Shown piece by piece: positions 8,738 to 16,219 of a stretch of 64,000 nucleotides of DNA (positions are counted from its first letter, which is position 1; each line of letters begins with the position of its first letter). The translations under genes and the position numbers were made by a program. The stretch comes from Nitrospina sp. (GTDB lineage: Bacteria; Nitrospinota; Nitrospinia; Nitrospinales; JACRGP01): NCBI GenBank assembly GCA_024648695.1, contig JACAVV010000005.1:186001-250000 (forward strand), written 5' to 3'. Below the pieces are notes generated by a model. It was given only the letters and a program-made list of their open reading frames with translations. It searched no databases and was not told where the DNA came from.

Positions 8738-8754
8738 TTGGCACAGGACTTGAT
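8738..8754 (+). promoter_or_regulatory. Sigma-54-like promoter, imperfect
   Basis: TTGGCAC, five bases, then TTGAT fits the -24 element perfectly, but the -12 element has GA in place of the conserved GC. It points towards the small gene at 8902 and would give a leader of about 135 bases. Confidence 0.35.
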
Positions 8755-8870
8755 TTAATATTTGCAAGATGGCGTTACTGCAAAAACAACAACGGAAAAA
8801 ATTTGCAATTATTGCGGATACCGAGTCTCATCCAATCAATTTCTATTTATATATGGAGCTCGGTTGACTT

Positions 8871-8888
8871 GGTTAAAATGATTTAACC
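8871..8888. promoter_or_regulatory. Perfect palindrome before the small gene
   Basis: GGTTAAA and TTTAACC form a perfect seven-base inverted repeat with an ATGA loop, placed directly in front of the AAGGA and start codon of the next gene. It could be an operator or an RNA hairpin affecting translation. Confidence 0.4.
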
Positions 8889-8901
8889 TTTAAAAAAGGA
8901 A

Positions 8902-9204
8902 ATGTTTAAACTGAATGCAAAAAATATAATGGCTAAAGAAATGACATCAGGGGATGGCGTATCCTGCTCCAATGATTTTGCATTGGAAAACAATAGCGCT
9001 AAAGATGCTGAAGTTTTTATTATCCTTGGGGGTCGGCCTTTTTCCAAAGTACAGATCCCGCAACACGGTGTCAAAATGTACGATTTAAAAAAGAACCTTT
9101 CCATTGCAAAACTCAACGGAAAGCCGGTCAGTATGGACGATTGGGCCTTTGTAATTAATTCCCGGGATAATACAGTTCCCATTATGATACATTGTACAGA
9201 ATAG
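8902..9204 (+). CDS. Small protein of unknown function
   Basis: This 100-residue hypothetical protein is not recognised. It has no signal peptide or membrane segment. The N-terminal third is Ser/Asn/Lys-rich, while the remainder (VFIILGGRPFSKV ... DWAFVINSRDNTVPIMIHC) reads like a small beta-rich domain. It is judged real because it is followed by a strong hairpin terminator and preceded by promoter-like and palindromic signals. The AAGGA before this ATG is only one base away, so the in-frame ATG at residue 10 is an alternative start. Confidence 0.55.
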   Translation: MFKLNAKNIMAKEMTSGDGVSCSNDFALENNSAKDAEVFIILGGRPFSKVQIPQHGVKMYDLKKNLSIAKLNGKPVSMDDWAFVINSRDNTVPIMIHCTE

Positions 9205-9528
9205 TCTGGTTCTCACCGGCCATGGTCTCAATTTTAAGTTCTTAAACCGGATATTTTGTCTAAAACCTTTTTAGTTAATAATTCTTCTTTCAGGCCACTG
9301 ATTCCATTCACAAATGGAGTCAGTGGCCTTTGTGCGATGGTCACCCGGCCTTTTCAAAGGCAGTTTTGGGAAGAAATGAAAAAAATCACGAGAGTATTTT
9401 TTCCAAAAAAATAGCGGGGTATTGAGGCGTTGTGAAAGGATGTTAAATGCCGAAGCGTTCCCGGGCATTGGCCTCGCTGATCTGTTCCAGTTACGGCACC
9501 AATTGGAAATTAAAAAGAAAAAACCGGC
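9205..9528. other. Intergenic region with a strong hairpin
   Basis: About 320 bases lie between the small gene and the convergent rlmM. Apart from the 16-base-pair hairpin at 9293-9328, no gene, promoter or repeat is seen. Confidence 0.5.
9293..9328 (+). terminator. Long-stem hairpin terminator
   Basis: GGCCACTGATTCCATT pairs with AATGGAGTCAGTGGCC around a CACA loop. The stem is sixteen base pairs with a single G-T wobble. Only a short TTT follows, so termination efficiency is uncertain. Confidence 0.55.
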
Positions 9529-10668
9529 TCATTCCTCCAAAACTCCCGATACCGTGATTTCGTCGCGGTCGTGGTACAGCTGTTTAATGTAGTATCCGGG
9601 AACCGCCATACGTTCCATCATGTCCTGTATGCCTTCCACCAATGCAATAGGATTTTTTTGCGGAAGTTTGAAGTTCACTACAAAATGTTTCATCCAGCGA
9701 TTCACGATCCATTTGTCAAGTAGCTGAAGCGTTTGCCTTGGCGGACAAAGCATATCACAAAGCAACCAATCGTAAGGCGGCTCACCCTCTTCCAATGAAA
9801 ATAACAAACCGTCTCCATCCACCTTGATCAAAGTGCCCGGCAGGCCCTGACCTTTTTTAATTTTCAGCGCCCCACGATCAACGGCAACCACCCGGCACCC
9901 CTGCTTCAACATATAAAATGACCAGCCCCCAGGGGCGGCTCCAAGATCCACTACCTTTTGCCCTTTGCCAGGCTTGATTCCCATCCTGGAAACGGCTTCC
10001 GCCAGCTTTAAATAGGAACGCGACGGCGATTGGGAATCCAGCTTCATGCGGTTCTCCCCACCCGGATAAGGATGGATTTGCGGTGTTTTGGGGTGTGCCG
10101 AGGCATACACGTGGCTCCCCGAATCCATACACAACTGGACGATTAAATGCGGTTGGCGAATCCGGATTTCGTTGCTGGGAACGTATCGGCGATACATCCT
10201 TCCAAAACGTTTTTTGAGTTTCTGCAGAATCACCGAAGACAGGTTTTTCACTCGCTTGTTCAGCGATTTGGACTCTTCGACTTCCGGTGCAAATGGATGC
10301 AGTGTCCAGGGCAAATCGGACCCGTCAATCACCGGAAACAGGTTTTTGATGACAAACTCCGCGCAAGGCTTGAGTGAATCGGCAGGAATGGAGCTTGGCG
10401 CGATCAAACGCTGGCGCTCGAAAACGAAATCGGTATCGGCAAGGCAATCCCGGATTTCATCAGAAAGGCCGGATAAGGCGACCCTGCCGGGCCCGGGGGA
10501 AAACAACTTGCTATTGGACCCGGATTCTTGCTCCGGGGGAACCCAGGTTGATACCTCCCTGATCAAGGCCTGCTCGTACCCTACCCGGCATATCCAAAGA
10601 AAATCAAGTAAGGGGGATTCGGGGACGGAAAGAGGTTCTGCTGAATTATCTGATGATACGGTTTCCAT
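9529..10668 (-). CDS. rlmM: RlmM-like 23S rRNA ribose 2'-O-methyltransferase
   Basis: This 379-residue protein has an FtsJ-type SAM-dependent methyltransferase domain in its second half: VVDLGAAPGGWS (SAM motif I, about 238-249), VDGDGL, LLCDMLCPP and FVVNFKLPQK. These carry the Asp and Lys positions of the K-D-K-E tetrad of ribose 2'-O-methyltransferases. The N-terminal half fits the THUMP-like RNA-binding region of RlmM, which modifies C2498 of 23S rRNA in Escherichia coli. The overall architecture and length match RlmM; assignment to the exact target base is by family only. Divergent from the sensor kinase gene. Confidence 0.8.
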   Translation of the reverse strand: METVSSDNSAEPLSVPESPLLDFLWICRVGYEQALIREVSTWVPPEQESGSNSKLFSPGPGRVALSGLSDEIRDCLADTDFVFERQRLIAPSSIPADSLKPCAEFVIKNLFPVIDGSDLPWTLHPFAPEVEESKSLNKRVKNLSSVILQKLKKRFGRMYRRYVPSNEIRIRQPHLIVQLCMDSGSHVYASAHPKTPQIHPYPGGENRMKLDSQSPSRSYLKLAEAVSRMGIKPGKGQKVVDLGAAPGGWSFYMLKQGCRVVAVDRGALKIKKGQGLPGTLIKVDGDGLLFSLEEGEPPYDWLLCDMLCPPRQTLQLLDKWIVNRWMKHFVVNFKLPQKNPIALVEGIQDMMERMAVPGYYIKQLYHDRDEITVSGVLEE

Positions 10669-10723
10669 TGCTCAATATCTCTTGTTGATGAAAGAGAACA
10701 TAGTAACCCATTTTAAATATAGA

Positions 10724-10752
10724 TTGTAGATTGCCTTCAGAATGTATATTAT
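10724..10752 (+). promoter_or_regulatory. Candidate sigma-70 promoter for the sensor kinase
   Basis: TTGTAG and TATTAT are separated by 17 bases, upstream of the two-component operon. The -35 element is weak. Confidence 0.4.
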
Positions 10753-10810
10753 TTGCGGTCCTTTGTGTAATTAAAAGACGGCTCTAACCTTTCCCTGGTA
10801 TCTCCAAATA

Positions 10811-12400
10811 TTGAGCAACATCGATAAACAATTCAAAATAGCCTCCACCCTGGCAATGACATGCATCTGTGCTATCTGGGCTCTGCACTATTGGGGCCGT
10901 TCGGGATGGAGCGAACCCACCCTTTTTATCCTTCCGGTCTGGATCGCGTGGATTGCCCGTGGATACATTTTGGTGATGGTCTTCGGATTATTGGGAATCT
11001 TTTCAGTGTGTTTCCTGATGGTCTTTGGAACCACTCCCCTTTCAATCGCGGATGAGGAAAATGGAATCGTTTCCTGTCTGGTGATAGCTGGGTTTATTCT
11101 TTTGCGTTTGCGGATTAACCGCGATGAAAAACTGGAACTGGAACTAAGAAAAGAACTTGAACTCCGGATTTCCCAGGACGCGCAAAAACTGGAAGAGGCT
11201 ACCAGCCAATTGAAAAAGGACAGCGAGTATATCCGCTTTCACAAAGACATTGCCGTATGTTCCAATGATAATTTACCGGTGGAAGAATCTCTTCAAAAAG
11301 CCCTTCAGCGTATTTGCGAACAAACCGGCTGGCCTGTGGGCCACCTTTATTTGTATGACAAAAATCAGGAGGACAACCTGGTGTCTTCGAACATCTGGTA
11401 TCTGGAGGACCCGGACCATTTCGAAACGTTTCGAAACATCACCCAAACGACACAACTCGCACCAGGAATAGGATTGCCCGGCCGGGTGCTGGAAAGTCGA
11501 AAAGCGTCGTGGATTATGGACGTCACTAAAGATGGAAACTTTCCCAGGGCCAAGCAGGCTCAGGATATTGGTGTGCGTGCAGGATTCGGCTTTCCCGTTC
11601 TGGTGGGAAGCGAAATTGTGGGGGTGATGGAATTTTTCTCTGCGGAAGCCCTGGAACCCGATCCCAAGCTTCTTGAAACCATGGAAAACATCGGAACCCA
11701 ATTAGGCCGGGTAATAGAGCGGTCGCGTGCGGAAAAAGAAAAAGAACGCGCTCAAATGGAATTGAGGCGGCTTTTTCATCGCCTTCAGCTTGTGCGGGAG
11801 GATGAACGCACAGGGATCGCCCGGGAAGTCCATGATGAATTGGGTCAGGTATTAACGACATTAAAGCTGGAGATTTCTTTACTCGAACGGAAACTGGCAA
11901 AGCTGGATCCGGAATTAATGAAAAAAACGCGGTTCATGATCGATTTGGTGGATAACACCATTCAAACGGTGAAACGCATTTCTTCCGATTTGCGTCCGCC
12001 CATTCTTGACGCACTGCATTTGCCTGATGCTATTCGATGGCAGGGAATGGATTTTGAACAGCGGACCGGAATTTCCGTCAGGTTTTCCCAATACCCCGAC
12101 CAAATTAAAATGGACACCGAAAAGGCAACTTCCTTATTCCGAGTGTTCCAAGAGACCCTGACCAATATTGCAAGACACGCGCAAGCGAGTAAAATATATG
12201 TGAACCTTGAATGCAAAAATGGTATGCTATCATTGCAGATTCAGGACAATGGAAAAGGAATCACAAAAAAACAATTAAGCGATTCCAGCAATCTGGGTAT
12301 TATCGGCATGAGGGAACGTGCCGAAGCCTGCGGAGGCTCCTTCCAAATCGTTGGAGCTCCGCATAAAGGCACCACCGTAACTATTAAAATCAAGATTTGA
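10811..12400 (+). CDS. GAF-domain sensor histidine kinase (NarX/DegS type)
   Basis: This 529-residue membrane kinase has two or three hydrophobic segments in the first 100 residues and a coiled-coil linker (about 105-145). A GAF domain (about 150-305) begins around CEQTGWPVGHLYLYD. A HisKA_3 dimerisation helix follows with the phosphorylated His in REVHDELGQ (about 338). The HATPase domain has NIARHA (N box), DNGKGI (G1) and GIIGMRERA (G2). The start shown is TTG with no clear ribosome site; an ATG at residue 16 is possible. It overlaps or abuts the response-regulator gene, its evident partner. The GAF domain suggests a small soluble ligand or redox signal, not identifiable. Confidence 0.92.
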   Translation: MSNIDKQFKIASTLAMTCICAIWALHYWGRSGWSEPTLFILPVWIAWIARGYILVMVFGLLGIFSVCFLMVFGTTPLSIADEENGIVSCLVIAGFILLRLRINRDEKLELELRKELELRISQDAQKLEEATSQLKKDSEYIRFHKDIAVCSNDNLPVEESLQKALQRICEQTGWPVGHLYLYDKNQEDNLVSSNIWYLEDPDHFETFRNITQTTQLAPGIGLPGRVLESRKASWIMDVTKDGNFPRAKQAQDIGVRAGFGFPVLVGSEIVGVMEFFSAEALEPDPKLLETMENIGTQLGRVIERSRAEKEKERAQMELRRLFHRLQLVREDERTGIAREVHDELGQVLTTLKLEISLLERKLAKLDPELMKKTRFMIDLVDNTIQTVKRISSDLRPPILDALHLPDAIRWQGMDFEQRTGISVRFSQYPDQIKMDTEKATSLFRVFQETLTNIARHAQASKIYVNLECKNGMLSLQIQDNGKGITKKQLSDSSNLGIIGMRERAEACGGSFQIVGAPHKGTTVTIKIKI

Positions 12401-12402
12401 CC

Positions 12403-13050
12403 ATGACTACACAAGCAATAGGTAAAATAAAAATTCTGGTAGCAGACGATCATCCTATTTTCAGACAGGGACTCAAAAACACGTTTTCCGAAACCACGGA
12501 TATTGAAGTGGTTTCTGAGGCCTCAGACGGCAATGAATTACTTGAAAAAATCAAGGGAGAAGATGCCTCACTGGTTTTGTTGGACATCACCATGGCCGGG
12601 AAAAGCAGTCTGGATACGTTGAAACAACTAAAAATCGAAATGCCCAAACTTCCGGTTTTGGTCCTCAGCGTTTATTCTGAAGACCATTATGCAGTGCGTT
12701 TTATCAAGGCGGGAGCTTCCGGCTATTTGAATAAGGAAAGCTCGCCGGAAATTTTGATGGAAGCTGTCAGAAAAGTGGCTTCGGGCGGAAAGTACGTGAG
12801 CCCGGAACTTAAGGAAAAACTGGCATTCGATTTCACTAACCACGACAAACAGCCACACGAATTTTTATCGGACCGTGAGTATCAGGTCTTCTGCATGATT
12901 GGCAGTGGTTTGTCTTTAACCGAGATCGGTAAAGAACTGTCGCTCAGCGTGAAAACAATCGGAACCCATCGAACGCATATTCTTGAAAAGATGAAATTAA
13001 AGAATAATGCTCAACTTATTCAGTACGCAATTTTAAACAACCTGGTTTAA
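12403..13050 (+). CDS. NarL/FixJ-family response regulator
   Basis: This 215-residue DNA-binding regulator has a receiver domain with the acidic pair in VADDHPIFR, phosphoacceptor Asp in LLDITMAGK, Thr/Ser switch in VLSVYS and Lys in LNKESSPE. A LuxR-type HTH follows (LSDREYQVFCMIGSGLSLTEIGKELSLSVKTIGTH split over two helices). The ATG two bases after the kinase stop is taken as start; a TTG overlapping the stop is in frame. Phosphorylation by the upstream kinase is inferred from adjacency and matching subfamily. Target genes are not visible. Confidence 0.93.
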   Translation: MTTQAIGKIKILVADDHPIFRQGLKNTFSETTDIEVVSEASDGNELLEKIKGEDASLVLLDITMAGKSSLDTLKQLKIEMPKLPVLVLSVYSEDHYAVRFIKAGASGYLNKESSPEILMEAVRKVASGGKYVSPELKEKLAFDFTNHDKQPHEFLSDREYQVFCMIGSGLSLTEIGKELSLSVKTIGTHRTHILEKMKLKNNAQLIQYAILNNLV

Positions 13051-13095
13051 ATTCTAACGCCCCGTTGCGGTTCGATCCCGGTGGTGGAAGCGGAA

Positions 13096-14715
13096 TCAAA
13101 TTCCACGTTGTTGAAAATGCTTGTATTTGGAAAGAGTGTTGACAGTCAAACTGCAGGGATTTCTTTGAATGGCTTCCAGCATTTCTTTATTGGATATGAA
13201 GGTTTTTTCCCGCCGTAACGCCAATCGCGCCGCTTCATCGGTGATATGGCTGATATCGCTGAAGGGGTAACCTTCCAGCTTTCTGGCAATGCCTTCCGGA
13301 TCGACATTTTCCACAGGCCGGTCCATGAGGTACATTTTCAAAGCCTGCACACGCGCCTCGAAGTCCGGGGGCCCCACATAAATCATTTTATCCAGCCTGC
13401 CGGGTCTCCTTACGGCTTCATCGATTTTTTCCGGTTCGTTGGTTGCCGAAACCACGAAGATCTTTTTTTCCGCACATTCATTCAAAAGCACCAGGAATTC
13501 GTTCACCTCTTCGGCTTTATGCTGTTGTTGTCCGGAAAGGTCGACACGTTTAGGAACCAGTCCTTCGAACTCGTCTATGAACAGTAGCGTGGGTGCATGT
13601 TCGGCGGCTTTTTTAAAAATGTCCCGTATCGCCAACACCGTACCGTGGATGTATGTACTGGCTATGCTGGAAGCATGAATGTCCATGAAATGCCAGCCCA
13701 GTTCCTGCGCAAGGTTTTTGGCAATGAAGGTTTTGCCACATCCCGGAGGACCGTACAACAAGATTCCGTTAGGAATCGTCAAACGAAAGCGCTGGTACAA
13801 TTCGGGATTTTGTATGGGTTTGAGAACTTCTTCGTAAAGCAGACGTTTCAATCGGCCCATGCCAGCTACCCGGCCCAACCCTTTTCCGTTCCACCGCGGT
13901 GTTCCGAAGGGATCCGTTTCTGCCTTGATCTCACTTTCCGCTTTGGGGTTCACTGCTTTTAGCTTGCGGAGAGCTTCCTGCATGTTTTGGTGGATTTCGT
14001 ATAAATTCGGATTCAGTTTCAAGGCCCACTTGTAAGCATTGATTGCCTCCTGATACTGCTTCAAGCCATTATAAGCATAGCCTAAATTGGCAAACCCTTC
14101 AGAGCTTTTGGGATCTGCTTCCACCACCGATTTAAAAATTGTCACCGCTTCCTGAAAGCGTTCCAGCTTGCACAGCGTGAACCCGACATAAAATCGAGCG
14201 CGAAAATTTCCTGTGTTCACCTTCAAGGCTTCTTTAAATTGGTCCAAGGCTTCTTCAGAACGTTCCAGCTTTAATAAAGCCCGACCCAGCCCAAAATGCG
14301 TGGTTGAAGACGGAGGCCCGGCCCCCAATGCTTTCTGAAAATAATCCAGTGCCTCGCTTACCCTCTTCTGTCCTACCAAGGCTTCTCCCAATCCTCTATA
14401 GGCTTCGGCGCTGGCGGATCCTGAATCCAGAAGGACCTTGAAAACCATCTGGGCTTCTGAATAGCGTTTCAAATCGAGAAACAGTTGGGCCAGGGGCAGG
14501 CGGTACTGGGCACAGGGTTTTAGTTTTATCGCTTCCTGAAAATGGTGAATTGCCTGGGGAAAATATTTTTGTTGCTCGAATTCCATTGCCATTTGAAACA
14601 AAGCTTCGGCGTCATTAGGATCCTTCTTTAAAATATTTTTATATTTGGTAATTTGTCTCATCAGGCTCGGTTGCTCACCGGATCCACAATAATCCGGCGT
14701 TCGATTGATTGCCAT
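13096..14715 (-). CDS. TPR-AAA+ ATPase fusion
   Basis: The 539-residue protein has about seven tetratricopeptide repeats (residues 18-255) followed by a classic AAA module (about 285-520). The module has Walker A GPPGCGKT (about 320), Walker B LLFIDEFEG (about 375), sensor-1 SATNEP and the arginine-finger segment RRPGRLD (about 431). The AAA part resembles the FtsH/Cdc48/spastin class of remodellers, but there is no protease domain. A soluble ATPase using TPRs to select partners is the likely role. AGGA eight bases upstream supports the ATG. It converges with the response regulator and is otherwise alone. Confidence 0.9.
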   Translation of the reverse strand: MAINRTPDYCGSGEQPSLMRQITKYKNILKKDPNDAEALFQMAMEFEQQKYFPQAIHHFQEAIKLKPCAQYRLPLAQLFLDLKRYSEAQMVFKVLLDSGSASAEAYRGLGEALVGQKRVSEALDYFQKALGAGPPSSTTHFGLGRALLKLERSEEALDQFKEALKVNTGNFRARFYVGFTLCKLERFQEAVTIFKSVVEADPKSSEGFANLGYAYNGLKQYQEAINAYKWALKLNPNLYEIHQNMQEALRKLKAVNPKAESEIKAETDPFGTPRWNGKGLGRVAGMGRLKRLLYEEVLKPIQNPELYQRFRLTIPNGILLYGPPGCGKTFIAKNLAQELGWHFMDIHASSIASTYIHGTVLAIRDIFKKAAEHAPTLLFIDEFEGLVPKRVDLSGQQQHKAEEVNEFLVLLNECAEKKIFVVSATNEPEKIDEAVRRPGRLDKMIYVGPPDFEARVQALKMYLMDRPVENVDPEGIARKLEGYPFSDISHITDEAARLALRREKTFISNKEMLEAIQRNPCSLTVNTLSKYKHFQQRGI

Positions 14716-14882
14716 TCCTCATTGAATTCACACCTGCCAGGCAACCCTTTAAACTTTTGAAAATTAAAGACTTTTCCGAATTCTAACATAATTGAAAAAT
14801 AAACGGAAAGTTTTAATAACCGACAGGAGCCTTTTTAGGCTGAAAAAGTGAGTCAGACTTTAACGGAATGGTACCTTCCCTT

Positions 14883-14911
14883 TTGACTTTTGGCGATTTG
14901 TCTGGTATTTG
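14883..14911 (+). promoter_or_regulatory. Candidate promoter for the Cys-rich secreted protein
   Basis: TTGACT and TATTTG are separated by 17 bases. The -35 element is good and the -10 poor. It leads to the gene at 14991 with a leader of roughly 70 bases. Confidence 0.35.
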
Positions 14912-14990
14912 GTTGCAAAGTATTAGAAAAAGGTGGCGGCCCCGGGATCGAGGGCTCTATTAAATTGGCGATACTCTAAGGAGAAAATTA

Positions 14991-15290
14991 ATGAAAACAC
15001 AATTTGCGCTTGGACTGCTTTCAGGAATAGTGGGCATTGCAGTCCTGTTCTGGATGTTTCACACCACGGAATCAAGTGCCGAAATTCCTCTGTCCAATGT
15101 AGTGGCTCAAAAATGCGTATGCTCCGAGCCCAGCCCCAGATTTGACGACGACGATGCTTCGGAAGGCCAGATCGTCTCCAGCATATTGCATTATTGTAAA
15201 TGTGGAAACTTGACTTGTGTGATCGCCAAAGGAACGTTTGGAGGCATGGGCGGACGCGGAAAGAATTACGGAATTTCCTGCGTTAAATAA
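14991..15290 (+). CDS. Small secreted or anchored Cys-rich protein
   Basis: This 99-residue protein has an N-terminal hydrophobic segment (about 6-24) that could be a signal peptide or anchor. Its mature part has six cysteines arranged as C-x-C, C-x-C, C and C, together with an acidic DDDDASEG stretch and a glycine-rich GGMGGRG end. The paired C-x-C motifs would suit metal binding or disulfides in the periplasm. The AAGGAG ribosome site is well placed. No family is recognised. Confidence 0.7.
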   Translation: MKTQFALGLLSGIVGIAVLFWMFHTTESSAEIPLSNVVAQKCVCSEPSPRFDDDDASEGQIVSSILHYCKCGNLTCVIAKGTFGGMGGRGKNYGISCVK

Positions 15291-15394
15291 GTGGCCTGGC
15301 TATCTTGAGGACTTATTTAAGTTCCTAAGAAACCCGCTTTTTGAGAAAAATTTTTCGCGAATTTCAAATTTTAATTAACCTAAAACTACGGAAC

Positions 15395-15588
15395 GTCATT
15401 CTGGGGAGCGGTTTCGGCGACGAAGAATCTCGGGTAGATCATTGATTTGGCAGTAAGGCACGGTTACCCCCTTAGAATGTTCTTTACCGGCAAAGGAAGT
15501 TGCATTGGATCAGGAAGTATACTGTCGCAGAAAAATTTTTCTCGCGTTAAATGGTTTACTAGAGATCCTCCATTGCATTCAGGATGAC
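15395..15588. repeat. Dispersed element with inverted ends (GTCATTCTG type)
   Basis: The left end GTCATTCTG matches the right end CAGGATGAC as an inverted repeat at eight of nine positions. Inside them GAAGAATCTC on the left and GAGATCCTCC on the right form a second imperfect pair. The arrangement resembles the GTCATTCTG...GAAGAATCT repeats found between genes in many bacteria. It has no coding capacity, so it would be a non-autonomous or relic element. Confidence 0.5.
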
Positions 15589-15685
15589 ACTCTGAGCTCT
15601 TTACAGCTTAGGATATCTCATTTGTATGCTCAAAAGCGTTTTTTGAGGACCCATGTCTTCGCTCAGGGGTAACCCTCTACCTACT

Positions 15686-15698
15686 GGGGAAAGGGAGA
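15686..15698. repeat. GC-rich hairpin repeat, copy c (fragment)
   Basis: GGGGAAAGGGAGA is identical to 5403-5415 and is followed, as in the other copies, by an AT-rich end containing TTATCC. Only the right half of the repeat appears to be kept. Confidence 0.45.
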
Positions 15699-15717
15699 TT
15701 GATTATCCATAACCGGG

Positions 15718-16176
15718 TTATTTAATGATTTCCAACATCTCCACAATTGCGGAATAGTTTCTCGATTTCGCTTCATCCAGAGCAGTGTTGCCGCTTTTGT
15801 TTTTGAGCCTGGGGTCGCCGCCAAATGCCAACAGAAGGGACACTGCTTCTACATGACCTTTTCTGCTCGCCATCATCAATGCGGTGGAACCACTGTAGGT
15901 TTGAATGTTGGGATCAGCGCCGTGCTCCAGTAAATAATTGACAATTCCCGGGTGGCCTTTATGGGCAGATATCATTAGCGCCGTCAATCCCACTTCATTT
16001 TGCGCATTGGGGTCTACGCCCTGTTTGAGAAGGGATTCAATCGTCCGGAAATCCTTAAGGGACACAGCAGACAACAAGCGGTCCGCTTCTGTTTGCGCCT
16101 GGTTGCACGAAGTTAACAGTAGGAGGAAGCTGAACAGAAGGATTCGTCGTTGTGAAAATTTGAATACCGGGAACAT
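15718..16176 (-). CDS. Ankyrin-repeat lipoprotein
   Basis: This 152-residue protein has a signal peptide ending in lipobox LLTSC (about residue 24) and three to four ankyrin repeats. These are recognisable from G-x-TALMISAHKGH, G-STALMMASRKGH and GNTALDEAKSRN, with HGADPN-type turns. It probably sits on the periplasmic side of a membrane as a small protein-binding adaptor. It lies 43 bases beyond the end of the pentapeptide-repeat gene on the same strand and may be co-transcribed with it. Confidence 0.88.
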   Translation of the reverse strand: MFPVFKFSQRRILLFSFLLLLTSCNQAQTEADRLLSAVSLKDFRTIESLLKQGVDPNAQNEVGLTALMISAHKGHPGIVNYLLEHGADPNIQTYSGSTALMMASRKGHVEAVSLLLAFGGDPRLKNKSGNTALDEAKSRNYSAIVEMLEIIK

Positions 16177-16219
16177 TTAGACGGTTCCTGATGGTGAATT
16201 TATTAAATAGAACCCTTGG

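Larger units (their letters stand above)
8420..8901. other. Intergenic region with regulatory signals
   Basis: About 480 AT-rich bases lie between the divergent SPOR gene and a small unknown gene. It holds a sigma-54-like site and a palindrome (listed separately). A possible 32-codon reading frame, beginning MALLQKQQRK, lies at 8769-8867 between them and could be a leader peptide, but has no good ribosome site. The minus-strand 63-codon frame at 8484-8675 starts with TTG and has no coding signs. Confidence 0.4.
15291..15717. other. Intergenic region made largely of dispersed repeats
   Basis: About 430 bases without a gene. It contains the palindrome GAAAAATTTTTC twice (15345-15356 and 15530-15541), a 194-base element with inverted ends (15395-15588), and copy c of the GC-rich repeat (15686-15698). 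Confidence 0.55.

Noticed and set aside
13068-13085. GGTTCGATCCCGG, resembling a tRNA T-loop
   Set aside because: The stem bases next to the loop do not pair beyond three positions, and the upstream 70 bases are the coding end of the response regulator, so there is no tRNA.
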